Positions 1 to 6,686 of a stretch of DNA of 7,990 nt are shown in pieces. Source of the stretch: DATFGK01 sp046712825 (GTDB lineage: Bacteria > Actinomycetota > AC-67); the NCBI GenBank assembly GCA_046712825.1, contig JBKKCR010000073.1:1-7990 (forward strand). Direction: 5' to 3'. Each line of letters begins with the position of its first letter. The stretch's first letter is position 1. The notes under the pieces are model-generated. The model did no database searches and had not been told where the DNA came from. It saw only the letters and a program-made list of their open reading frames with translations. The position numbers and the translations under genes are program-made.

Positions 1-12
1 CGGTACGCCTAC

Positions 13-19
13 AGGGAGG
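13..19 (+). promoter_or_regulatory. Shine-Dalgarno sequence of fhaA
   Basis: AGGGAGG lies 4 bases upstream of the ATG at 24 and is a near-complete complement to the 16S rRNA 3' end. It supports this ATG as the fhaA start. Bases 1-12 show nothing recognisable, and too little upstream sequence is present to judge a promoter. Confidence 0.8.
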
Positions 20-23
20 CCGG

Positions 24-737
24 ATGGGTATCCTGCGTGACTTCGAGCGCCGCCTCGAGAACGTGGTCGAGGGGTTCTTCGCGCGGGCGCTTCCCGGCGG
101 TGGCGTGCAGCCCGTCGAGCTCGGCAAGCGGATGGTTCGGGCGATGGAGGACCAAAAGACCGTCTCCGTCGCGAACGTCTACGTTCCGAACGATTTCACG
201 TTCACCCTTTCCTCGAAGGACCTCGAGCGCCTGAAGCCGGTTGAGAACGCCCTCGCCTCCGAGCTTGCGAGTGTGGCACGCCGCGCCGCCGCCAGCGAGG
301 GCTGGCGACTGCTCGGGCCGCCGATCATCCATCTCGACGAGGATGGATCGCTCGCGTCGGGAACGTTCCGGCTGGAGGCGGCGGTTGTGGAAGGCTCGGA
401 CGTCGACGCTCAAGCCGGGCCGCACACGCAGCTGATCCAGATGTCCGAGCAAGCGGACGCCGAGCTCGTCGTCGTCGGATCGAAGCGACGCCCATATCCG
501 CTGTCCAAAGACGTCTTGACGATCGGCAGGCTCGACACCTGCGACGTGGTCCTCGCGGACCCCGGCGTCTCGCGCAAGCACTCGGAGGTCCGGCGCGAAG
601 GCGACGAGTGGGTCGTGGTGGATCTCTCATCGACGAACGGAACGATCGTGAACGGACAGCCCGTCCGCCGGCACCGGCTCTCGACGGGCGACCGCATCGA
701 GGTCGGCGAGACGACGATCGAGTTCCGCGGAGCCTGA
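24..737 (+). CDS. fhaA: FhaA-like protein: DUF3662 domain plus C-terminal FHA domain
   Basis: A 237-residue cytoplasmic phosphothreonine-binding adaptor. Residues 1 to about 120 resemble the N-terminal DUF3662 domain of actinobacterial FhaA: they open with MGILRDFERRLENVVEGFF and include the conserved NVYVPNDFTF stretch (51-60). Residues about 147-235 form an FHA domain with the canonical binding residues: G168-R169 (TIGR), S183 and H186 (SRKH) and N205-G206 (STNGT). No membrane segment or signal peptide is seen. In mycobacteria FhaA binds the phosphorylated pseudokinase MviN (MurJ) and so touches lipid II export and wall growth; that role is inferred here from family and context. The linker between the domains is only about 25 residues, whereas M. 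tuberculosis FhaA is over 500 residues with a long low-complexity linker. The ATG start is supported by a strong SD. The gene heads the cluster and lies 22 bases before fhaB. Confidence 0.92.
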   Translation: MGILRDFERRLENVVEGFFARALPGGGVQPVELGKRMVRAMEDQKTVSVANVYVPNDFTFTLSSKDLERLKPVENALASELASVARRAAASEGWRLLGPPIIHLDEDGSLASGTFRLEAAVVEGSDVDAQAGPHTQLIQMSEQADAELVVVGSKRRPYPLSKDVLTIGRLDTCDVVLADPGVSRKHSEVRREGDEWVVVDLSSTNGTIVNGQPVRRHRLSTGDRIEVGETTIEFRGA

Positions 738-748
738 CCGTGACTCTC

Positions 749-755
749 AGAGGAG
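749..755 (+). promoter_or_regulatory. Shine-Dalgarno sequence of fhaB
   Basis: AGAGGAG in the 22-base gap after fhaA, 4 bases before the GTG at 760. It decides the GTG start of fhaB, which has no ATG nearby. The rest of the gap (738-748) is too short to hold a terminator or promoter. Confidence 0.75.
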
Positions 756-759
756 ACTC

Positions 760-1215
760 GTGCCCCCGCTCGTCCTGACGATCCTCAAAGTCGTTTTCCT
801 GGCCCTGCTGTACCTCTTCATCGCGCGGGCGGTGCGGGTGATCTATCTCGACCTGGTGGGGCCGCGCGTGCCGAAGGCGAGAGCGCAGCAGTCGACACCG
901 GCTCCTCCACGCAAGCGCCGGGGCCAGCCGAAGAGCCTGGTAGTCACCGAGGCGGAAGGCGCGGCGCGCACCTACCCGATCGCGACGGACCCGCTATCGA
1001 TCGGCCGCGCCGACGGGTGCCAGGTCGTGCTCGCCGACACGTACGCGTCTCAGATGCACGCCCGCGTGTTCCCCAAAGATGGAAGCTGGTTCGTCGAGGA
1101 CCTCGGCTCCACCAACGGCACATACCTCAACCGCGCGAAGGTGACCGCGCCGTCCGAGGTCGGCCCCGGCGACGAGATCCGCATCGGTAAGACCACCCTG
1201 GAGTTCCGTCGATGA
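760..1215 (+). CDS. fhaB: FhaB (FipA)-like membrane-anchored FHA protein
   Basis: A 151-residue protein starting at GTG, about the same length as M. tuberculosis FhaB/FipA. Residues 4-30 form one hydrophobic N-terminal segment (LVLTILKVVFLALLYLFIA), expected to anchor the protein with its C-terminal part in the cytoplasm. A basic, Pro-rich linker (about 38-58) follows, then an FHA domain at about 59-150. The FHA phosphopeptide-binding residues are present: G82-R83 (SIGRADG), S97 and H100 (ASQMHA) and N119-G120 (LGSTNGTYLN). In mycobacteria FipA links FtsZ and FtsQ and is a PknA substrate; here the role as a phosphothreonine reader at the growth or division site is inferred from family and synteny. 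The stop overlaps the pstP start by 4 bases (ATGA, 1212-1215), implying coupled translation. Confidence 0.92.
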   Translation: MPPLVLTILKVVFLALLYLFIARAVRVIYLDLVGPRVPKARAQQSTPAPPRKRRGQPKSLVVTEAEGAARTYPIATDPLSIGRADGCQVVLADTYASQMHARVFPKDGSWFVEDLGSTNGTYLNRAKVTAPSEVGPGDEIRIGKTTLEFRR

Positions 1216-2381
1216 GCGGCCGAACGATCGAGTGGGCGGCGCTCACCGATGTCGGCCGGGCGCGCGAGCGCAACGAGGACTCGTACATCGCCGGCGAATA
1301 CGTGTTCGCCGTGGCGGACGGGCTGGGCGGCCACAACGCGGGTGACGTCGCCAGCCGTCTCGCGGTCGAGCCGCTCGCCGCGCTCGATCGGACGGTCGAG
1401 GGCACGCCTACCGATCGCGTTGCCGACGCTCTGAGCACGGCGGTCGACGCCGCCAATCGTGCCGTCTACCAACGCGCGCAGGGCGACGCGAAGGTCCGGG
1501 GCATGGGCACCACGCTCACGGCGGTCGCGATCTCGAACGGGGCCGCGCATCTCGCGCACGTCGGCGACTCGCGCTGCTATCTGTTCCGCGGCGGCGAGAT
1601 GACCCAGCTGTCGAACGACCACACGCTGGTCGCTCGGATGGTCGCGGAGGGCAAGCTGACGCCCGAGCAAGCCGAGACCCATCCCCAACGCTCGATCCTG
1701 ACCCGCGCACTCGGCGCGGAGCCTGAGGTCGACGTCGACACCCTCGAGATCCAGCTGCAGATGGGCGACCGACTCGTGCTCTGTTCGGACGGCCTGTCGT
1801 CGGTGATCGGCGAAGATCAGATCCTCGCGACGGTTCAAGACTCCAAGGACCTCAAGGAAACCTGCAGGCGACTGATCGAAGCGGCGAACCAACGCGGCGG
1901 TCCCGACAACATCACCGTCGTCGTGGTGGAGGTGACCGGCGTACCCGAGGTCCGCGCGGGCGTGCGGGCGGCGCCGGCGGCGCTCCGCCGCGAGATCTCG
2001 CCCCCGGTTGTGCCGCGCAGCCGGGGCCGGCGAGTCCCGGTACGCGCGTTGATCTGGATACTGGTCGTGATCACCGCCGGCCTCGGTGCATGGGTGGGCG
2101 TCCGAGCGTGGGTGAACCGCTCTTACTTCGTCGGGGTGTCGGACGGAGTCGTGACGATCTATCGCGGGCTGCCCACAGAGTTCGCCGGCATCGAGCTGAA
2201 CCGCGTCGAAGAGCTCACGACCAAGGCGGTCGCCGAAGTATCGGAAGTGTGGCAGTCACGACTCGCCGAAGGGATCCCCGCGAAAAGCCTTCAGGAAGCG
2301 CGCGACATAGTGGCGCGCATAACGACGACATCGGGAGCGAGTCCTACGCCGACCCCATCGCCGACCCCCACCAAGACATGA
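1212..2381 (+). CDS. pstP: PstP: membrane PP2C-family Ser/Thr protein phosphatase
   Basis: A 389-residue Mn/Mg-dependent phosphatase that reverses PknA/PknB phosphorylation. The catalytic PP2C domain spans residues 1-241 with all expected motifs: TDVGRARERNEDS (12-24, R20 and D23), VADGLGGHNAGD (34-45, metal ligands D36 and G37), GMGTTL (97-102), HVGDSR (116-121, D118), LCSDGLSS (190-197, D193) and GGPDNITVVVVE (229-240, D232). A basic juxtamembrane stretch (about 253-279) precedes one TM helix (about 279-300). About 88 extracytoplasmic residues follow and end in a Pro/Thr-rich tail (373-389), which may lie in the wall layer. M. tuberculosis PstP is longer (about 514 residues), so the ectodomain here is reduced. 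GGAG at 1200-1203, 8 bases upstream, supports the ATG, which overlaps the fhaB stop. The gene stop overlaps the rodA start. Confidence 0.95.
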   Translation: MSGRTIEWAALTDVGRARERNEDSYIAGEYVFAVADGLGGHNAGDVASRLAVEPLAALDRTVEGTPTDRVADALSTAVDAANRAVYQRAQGDAKVRGMGTTLTAVAISNGAAHLAHVGDSRCYLFRGGEMTQLSNDHTLVARMVAEGKLTPEQAETHPQRSILTRALGAEPEVDVDTLEIQLQMGDRLVLCSDGLSSVIGEDQILATVQDSKDLKETCRRLIEAANQRGGPDNITVVVVEVTGVPEVRAGVRAAPAALRREISPPVVPRSRGRRVPVRALIWILVVITAGLGAWVGVRAWVNRSYFVGVSDGVVTIYRGLPTEFAGIELNRVEELTTKAVAEVSEVWQSRLAEGIPAKSLQEARDIVARITTTSGASPTPTPSPTPTKT

Positions 2382-3646
2382 GCAGACGCAACGCCGAGCT
2401 CGGGCTCGTCATCCTCGCACTCGTCCTCACCGGCGGGGCGTACCTGCTCGTGCAATTCGCGAACTCGGACACCATCCCGGCCTCGTTCTTCGCCTTCATC
2501 GCCGCGTTCGCAGCGATGGCACTGGTCGCGCACTTCGTGATCCGACGTTTCGCACCCAACGCCGACCCATTGCCGCTGCCGATCGCGCTCGTGCTCTCCG
2601 GCCTCGGTTACGTGATGGTGCGCCGCCTGAACGAGGATCTGGCCGGCCCACAGCTCGCGTGGATCGCCGTCGGCCTCGCCGCGTTCTGCTTGACGCTCGT
2701 CGGCGTGCGCGATCACCGCCGTATCGAGGCTTTCCGCTACTCGTTCATGGTCGCCGGCTTGGCGCTGCTACTGCTCCCGCTGGCCCCGGGGATCGGCCGG
2801 ACGGTGTCTGGGGCACGTCTGTGGGTTCGCGTCGGCGGCCTCAACTTCCAGCCGGCCGAGCTCGCCAAGGTGATGCTGGCGGCGTTCCTCGCCGGCTACC
2901 TCTCGAGCAAGCGCGAGGTTCTGACCGCCGCCACGGCACGCGTCGGTCCGTGGATGATCCCGGCGCCGAGACACTTCGGGCCGGTCGTCGCCGCGTGGGC
3001 CATCTCGCTCGCGGTCATGGTGTTCCAGCGCGACCTGGGCTCCTCGATGCTCTTCTTCGCCCTCTTCATCGTGATGCTGTACGCGGCGACCGCGCGGGCG
3101 GCCTACGTCGTCACCGGGCTGAGCCTGTTCGCCGGCGGCACCATCTTCGCGTACCAGGCGTTCTCGCACGTGCAGAGCCGCGTCGCCGCATGGCTCGATC
3201 CGTGGAGCCGGATCGACGGGTCGGGGTTCCAGATCGCGCAGTCCCTGTTCGCGCTCGGGACCGGAGGCCTGGGCGGTCAGGGGCTCGGACGGGGGCGTCC
3301 CGACTTCATCCAGCGCGGGGTCGAGACCGACTTCATCTTCTCCGCCTTCGGCGAGGAGATCGGCTTCGTCGGCACGCTTGCGATCTTGCTGCTCTTCGCC
3401 CTCCTCGTCGCGCGCGGGCTCCACATCGCACTCAGATCGCGCGACCCGTTCGGCACGTTGCTCGCCACCGGGCTCACGGTGATCATCGGGCTGCAGACCT
3501 TCCTCATCATCGGCGGCGTTACGCGGCTGATCCCGCTCACCGGCATCACGCTCCCCTTCGTCTCGTACGGAGGGTCGAGCTTGCTTGCCAACTTCATCCT
3601 GATCGCGCTGCTGCTGCGCCTCTCGGAATCGGAGGCGCGCGCATGA
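2378..3646 (+). CDS. rodA: RodA/FtsW-family SEDS peptidoglycan glycosyltransferase
   Basis: A 422-residue polytopic membrane protein of the SEDS family, which polymerises lipid II into glycan strands. About ten hydrophobic segments are visible, starting at residues 8-28. Family motifs include QPAELAKV (158-165), FQRDLGSSML (216-225, with the Asp that is essential in SEDS enzymes), the GGLGGQGLGRG loop (296-306), FSAFGEEIGF (321-330) and the C-terminal signature PFVSYGGSS (393-401). The position next to a class B PBP and the kinases points to RodA rather than the division paralogue FtsW. The reading frame is open upstream to about 2090, but that stretch lies over the pstP TM/ectodomain and gives no SEDS-like sequence. 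The ATG in the pstP stop (ATGA) places the start just before the first membrane helix. No convincing SD precedes it, so translation probably depends on coupling with pstP. Confidence 0.94.
   Translation: MSRRNAELGLVILALVLTGGAYLLVQFANSDTIPASFFAFIAAFAAMALVAHFVIRRFAPNADPLPLPIALVLSGLGYVMVRRLNEDLAGPQLAWIAVGLAAFCLTLVGVRDHRRIEAFRYSFMVAGLALLLLPLAPGIGRTVSGARLWVRVGGLNFQPAELAKVMLAAFLAGYLSSKREVLTAATARVGPWMIPAPRHFGPVVAAWAISLAVMVFQRDLGSSMLFFALFIVMLYAATARAAYVVTGLSLFAGGTIFAYQAFSHVQSRVAAWLDPWSRIDGSGFQIAQSLFALGTGGLGGQGLGRGRPDFIQRGVETDFIFSAFGEEIGFVGTLAILLLFALLVARGLHIALRSRDPFGTLLATGLTVIIGLQTFLIIGGVTRLIPLTGITLPFVSYGGSSLLANFILIALLLRLSESEARA
3631..3635 (+). promoter_or_regulatory. Shine-Dalgarno sequence of pbpA
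   Basis: GGAGG inside the 3' end of rodA, 7 bases before the ATG at 3643. It supports starting pbpA at the ATGA overlap rather than far upstream, where the frame stays open. Confidence 0.7.
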
Positions 3647-5121
3647 ACCGGACGGTTCGCCGGATCGCGCTGATGCTCGGCGTCGCGTTCGCCGCGCTCG
3701 TCGTTCAGCTCACCTACGTTCAGGTCGTCGAGGCTGAGCGCTTCGCCGAACATCCCTCGAACCGACGGCTGCTCGTCAAGGAGTACTCGATCGAGCGCGG
3801 ATCGATCGTCGCCGGCGAAACGATCCTCGCCCGGTCGAAGCTCACCAATGACAACCTCAAGTATCTGCGTGAGTACCCGGGCAAGGGTCTGTGGGGCCAC
3901 ATCACCGGCTACTACTCGATCGTGTTCGGGGGAGCCGGGCTCGAGCGGACCTACAACGACTTCCTGATCGGCGCCGGGCCTGAGGACCGATGGGAGAACA
4001 TCGTCGACGACGCGCTCGGCCGGGCTCGGAAGGGCCACACCTTGCTCCTGACGATCGATCCGGATCTGCAGGCGCTGGCGGCGAAGGTGCTCAAGGGGCA
4101 GCGCGGCGCGCTGGCGGCGATCAACCCCGAGAACGGCGAGGTGCTGGCGCTGTACGCCAACCCGACGTTCGATCCCAACCCGCTGTCGTCGCACGACCTG
4201 AGCGTCGTGCGCTCCGCGTGGGACAAGTTCAACGCGAGCCCTGCGAAGCCGTTGGTGTTCCGCGCGACGCAGGAGCGCTATCCGCCCGGTTCGACGTTCA
4301 AAGTGATCATGACCGCGGCGGCGCTCGAGAACGGCATCCCCAAGACGAAGACCTATCCCAACCCGCGGGTGCTCGACCTCCCGCTCACCGATCGCACCCT
4401 CAGGAACTTCAGCGGCGGCGCCTGCGCGGGCGGCGGACGTATCTCGATGGCGCAAGCCCTGCGGGTCTCGTGCAACACGACGTTCGCACAGATCGGCATG
4501 GAATTGGGGCCGGAGAAGATCGAGGAGATGACGCGCGGCTTCGGCTTCGGAGCACCCCCGGTCGGCTTCGACCTGCCCGCGGTTTCGAGCTGCCTGGTCG
4601 CCGAGCCCGGCGGCGGCTGCGCCGAGCCCACGCTCGACGATCCGCAAACCGCGTTCTCCTCGATCGGTCAATTCAGCGTCCGCGTCACGCCTCTGCAGAT
4701 GGCGCTGGTAGCCGCCGCGGCGAGCAACGGTGGCATGCTGGTGCGACCGCATGTCGTCCGCGAGATCCAGGATTTCACGGGCAAGGTGGTCCATACCGTC
4801 TCGCCGGAACCCGACGGGCCTATCTTCTCGCGGCAAACGGCCGCTACGTTGAGGGACTTGATGATCGACGTCGTCGACAACGGCACCGGTAAGCCCGCGG
4901 CCATCGCCAGCCTGCGCGGCGAGATGGGCGGCAAGACCGGTACCGCGCAGACCGGCGTCGAGGGCGAGAACCCGCACGTGTGGTTCATCGCGTTCGGGCC
5001 GGGGATCGCCATCGCCGTGGTCGTCGAGAACGGCGGCGACGCCGGAGGCGACGCGACCGGCGGCCGGGTGGCGGGCCCGATCGCGAAGGCGCTCATCGAA
5101 GCCGTCCAGGAGAAGCGATGA
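3643..5121 (+). CDS. pbpA: PbpA: class B penicillin-binding protein (D,D-transpeptidase)
   Basis: A 492-residue, membrane-anchored peptidoglycan transpeptidase, almost the same length as M. tuberculosis PbpA (491). Residues about 7-28 form an uncleaved N-terminal anchor. The non-catalytic dimerisation region follows (ERGSIV at 51-56; GGAGLERTYNDFL at 96-108). The transpeptidase domain (about 150-485) carries the three active-site motifs: SxxK as S217-T-F-K220 (nucleophile S217), SxN as S276-C-N278, and KTG as K431-T-G-T434. Four Cys (261, 277, 317, 326) lie in the extracytoplasmic part; C277 sits inside the SxN motif and C261 is 16 residues before it. PbpA should cross-link strands made by the adjacent RodA. 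In mycobacteria PbpA is a PknB substrate and acts in septation; that is inferred here. The start and stop both overlap neighbouring genes by 4 bases. Confidence 0.95.
   Translation: MNRTVRRIALMLGVAFAALVVQLTYVQVVEAERFAEHPSNRRLLVKEYSIERGSIVAGETILARSKLTNDNLKYLREYPGKGLWGHITGYYSIVFGGAGLERTYNDFLIGAGPEDRWENIVDDALGRARKGHTLLLTIDPDLQALAAKVLKGQRGALAAINPENGEVLALYANPTFDPNPLSSHDLSVVRSAWDKFNASPAKPLVFRATQERYPPGSTFKVIMTAAALENGIPKTKTYPNPRVLDLPLTDRTLRNFSGGACAGGGRISMAQALRVSCNTTFAQIGMELGPEKIEEMTRGFGFGAPPVGFDLPAVSSCLVAEPGGGCAEPTLDDPQTAFSSIGQFSVRVTPLQMALVAAAASNGGMLVRPHVVREIQDFTGKVVHTVSPEPDGPIFSRQTAATLRDLMIDVVDNGTGKPAAIASLRGEMGGKTGTAQTGVEGENPHVWFIAFGPGIAIAVVVENGGDAGGDATGGRVAGPIAKALIEAVQEKR
5108..5112 (+). promoter_or_regulatory. 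Shine-Dalgarno sequence of pknA
   Basis: AGGAG in the last codons of pbpA, 5 bases before the ATG at 5118. It fixes the pknA start at the ATGA overlap although the frame is open back to 4980. Confidence 0.75.
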
Positions 5122-6686
5122 CCCCAGCAGGAAAGCCCAACGGCCGAGCGAAGGATTCGGTCGTGCTCGCCGACCGCTACCGGCTCGAAGAGCAGGTCGC
5201 CGTCGGCGGGATGGGCGAGGTGTGGCGCGCCACCGACCTCCTCCTCGAGCGAACGGTCGCGGTCAAGCTTCTGCGCGAGTCGTTCGCGGAGGACCCGGTC
5301 GTCGTTGAGCGGTTCCGGCGCGAGGCGCTCACCGCGGCGGGGCTGTCCCACCCGAACATGGCCAACGTCTTCGATTACGTTCAGGAGAACGGCCGGACCG
5401 GCATCGTGATGGAGTTCGTCGAAGGTGAGACGCTCGCGGAGCGCATCGAGCGCGAAGGACCGCTCGACGAAACCGACGCGGTTCGGACGACATCGGCGCT
5501 GCTCGCCGCACTTTCCGTTGCCCATGAGGCGGGGATCGTGCACCGCGACGTTAAGCCCGGCAACGTGATGATCACGACGACCGGCACGGTCAAGGTCACC
5601 GACTTCGGCATCGCACGCGCCGCCGGTCACCAGACGCTAACCGAGACGGGCATGGTCGTCGGTACGGCGCACTATCTCTCGCCCGAGCAGGTGAGCGGGA
5701 AGCCCGCCACGCCGTCCTCGGATCTGTACGCGGTCGGGGCGATCCTGTACGAGATGCTGACCGGCGCTAAGCCGTTCGAGGCCGAGACCCCGCTGGCCGT
5801 CGCCATGCAGCGACTGACCGCGGATCCGGTAGCTCCCCAACAACACCGGCCCGGGATCACCGAGCCGGTCGCGCAGGTAGCGCTCCGCGCTCTCGCCCGC
5901 GATCCCGAGCAACGGTACGCATCGGCCGACGGGATGCGGTCTGCGCTCGAGGCGGCGCTCGCCTCGACGCAGTCGGCCACGCAGCCCAGCCGCATGGATC
6001 CGACGCCGACCATGGTCCTTCCGACGATCGACGATCCGGCCGCCCCGACCATCGCCATGAGAGCCCAGACGGCCACTCCGGCGACCGACTCGACCCCCAC
6101 CCCGATCACCGGCTCCTCGCCCGCCGCGGCGGTCTCGAAGCGCCGGCTCGCCGATTACCGCCGAGGGCTCCTATGGCTGCTGCTGGTCGGCGTCGCCGTC
6201 GCGGGGCTGGCGTGGCTCGTCCTCACCAGTCGGGACCCCGGTCCGGTCACGGTCCCGAACTTCATCGGGAGGAACATCACGCAGGCAAAGGCCATGGCTG
6301 ATGAGCTCGGCCTCAAGGTGGTCGAGAGGCCCCAGGCGAGCGCGAAGCCCGAGGGTGAGGTCCTCTCACAGAGCATCCCGGCCAACGTGCCCGTGGCTTC
6401 GGGTGTGTCCGTGACACTGACGATCTCCAACGGCGCGCCCCCTTGCTGCAAGGTTCCCAACCTGGAAGGGCTCTCAGAGGGCCAAGCAGCCGCGAAGCTG
6501 AAGGCTGCCGGCCTAGTGCTCGGCGACGTTGGAAGCTTGACGACCAGCGACCAGGATCCGGGAACCGTCATCAGTCAGGTGCCGGGGGCGGGTGCAACCA
6601 GGCCGCCTGGCAGCAAGGTCGATATCGTTGTCGCAAAAGAGCCCGAGGAACGGGGCAAGGGCAAAGGCAAGGGGAACGGCAATTAG
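5118..6686 (+). CDS. pknA: PknA-position Ser/Thr protein kinase with two PASTA domains
   Basis: A 522-residue receptor-type Hanks kinase. The kinase domain (about 21-280) has a Gly loop AVGGMGEVW (28-36, with Ala replacing the first Gly, as I recall for M. tuberculosis PknA), catalytic K50, alpha-C E69, HRDVKPGN (142-149, catalytic D144), DFG (162-164) and an activation loop with LTETGMVVGTAH (174-185). T175 and T177 match the autophosphorylation sites of PknA by position. A Thr/Pro-rich juxtamembrane linker (281-345) leads to one TM helix (about 350-370). The ectodomain has PASTA 1 (about 376-438) and PASTA 2 (about 444-507), then a Gly/Lys/Asn tail (513-522). M. tuberculosis PknA lacks PASTA domains, so orthology rests on gene order and kinase-domain features; a second PknB-type kinase is the alternative. 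C443-C444 sit at the start of PASTA 2. Expected roles are control of wall growth and division. Confidence 0.9.
   Translation: MTPAGKPNGRAKDSVVLADRYRLEEQVAVGGMGEVWRATDLLLERTVAVKLLRESFAEDPVVVERFRREALTAAGLSHPNMANVFDYVQENGRTGIVMEFVEGETLAERIEREGPLDETDAVRTTSALLAALSVAHEAGIVHRDVKPGNVMITTTGTVKVTDFGIARAAGHQTLTETGMVVGTAHYLSPEQVSGKPATPSSDLYAVGAILYEMLTGAKPFEAETPLAVAMQRLTADPVAPQQHRPGITEPVAQVALRALARDPEQRYASADGMRSALEAALASTQSATQPSRMDPTPTMVLPTIDDPAAPTIAMRAQTATPATDSTPTPITGSSPAAAVSKRRLADYRRGLLWLLLVGVAVAGLAWLVLTSRDPGPVTVPNFIGRNITQAKAMADELGLKVVERPQASAKPEGEVLSQSIPANVPVASGVSVTLTISNGAPPCCKVPNLEGLSEGQAAAKLKAAGLVLGDVGSLTTSDQDPGTVISQVPGAGATRPPGSKVDIVVAKEPEERGKGKGKGNGN
6654..6683 (+). repeat. Five tandem GGNAAN hexamers at the 3' end of pknA
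   Basis: Ten codons form the pattern GGC-AAG, GGC-AAA, GGC-AAG, GGG-AAC, GGC-AAT and encode the C-terminal Gly-Lys/Asn tail of PknA. The run is purine-rich and contains the AAGGGGA that best serves as the SD of pknB, so it may have both a coding and a translation-initiation role. Such a simple repeat could also vary in copy number by slippage. Confidence 0.7.
6669..6675 (+). promoter_or_regulatory. Probable Shine-Dalgarno sequence of pknB
   Basis: AAGGGGA (pairing with the 16S tail with one G-U wobble) ends 6 bases before the ATT at 6682 and 12 bases before the next codon of interest, GTC at 6688. The spacing supports initiation at ATT 6682, although no canonical start codon is present there. 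Confidence 0.45.

Noticed and set aside
2090..2377. Possible 96-residue N-terminal extension of RodA
   Set aside because: It overlaps the pstP TM and ectodomain in another frame and has no SEDS-like or membrane character; the ATG at 2378 directly precedes the first helix.
2659..3642. Possible 328-residue N-terminal extension of PbpA
   Set aside because: It reads rodA out of frame, giving Arg/Pro-rich sequence; the ATG at 3643 has a proper SD and gives the usual family length.
3990..4892. 300-codon plus-strand open frame inside pbpA
   Set aside because: It is a shifted frame of the pbpA transpeptidase region, which has all three active-site motifs in the pbpA frame.
3277..4977. 566-codon open frame on the minus strand across rodA and pbpA
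   Set aside because: It lies wholly antisense to two strongly supported genes, its sequence is Arg/Ala/Gly-rich without motifs, and long antisense frames are expected in GC-rich coding DNA.
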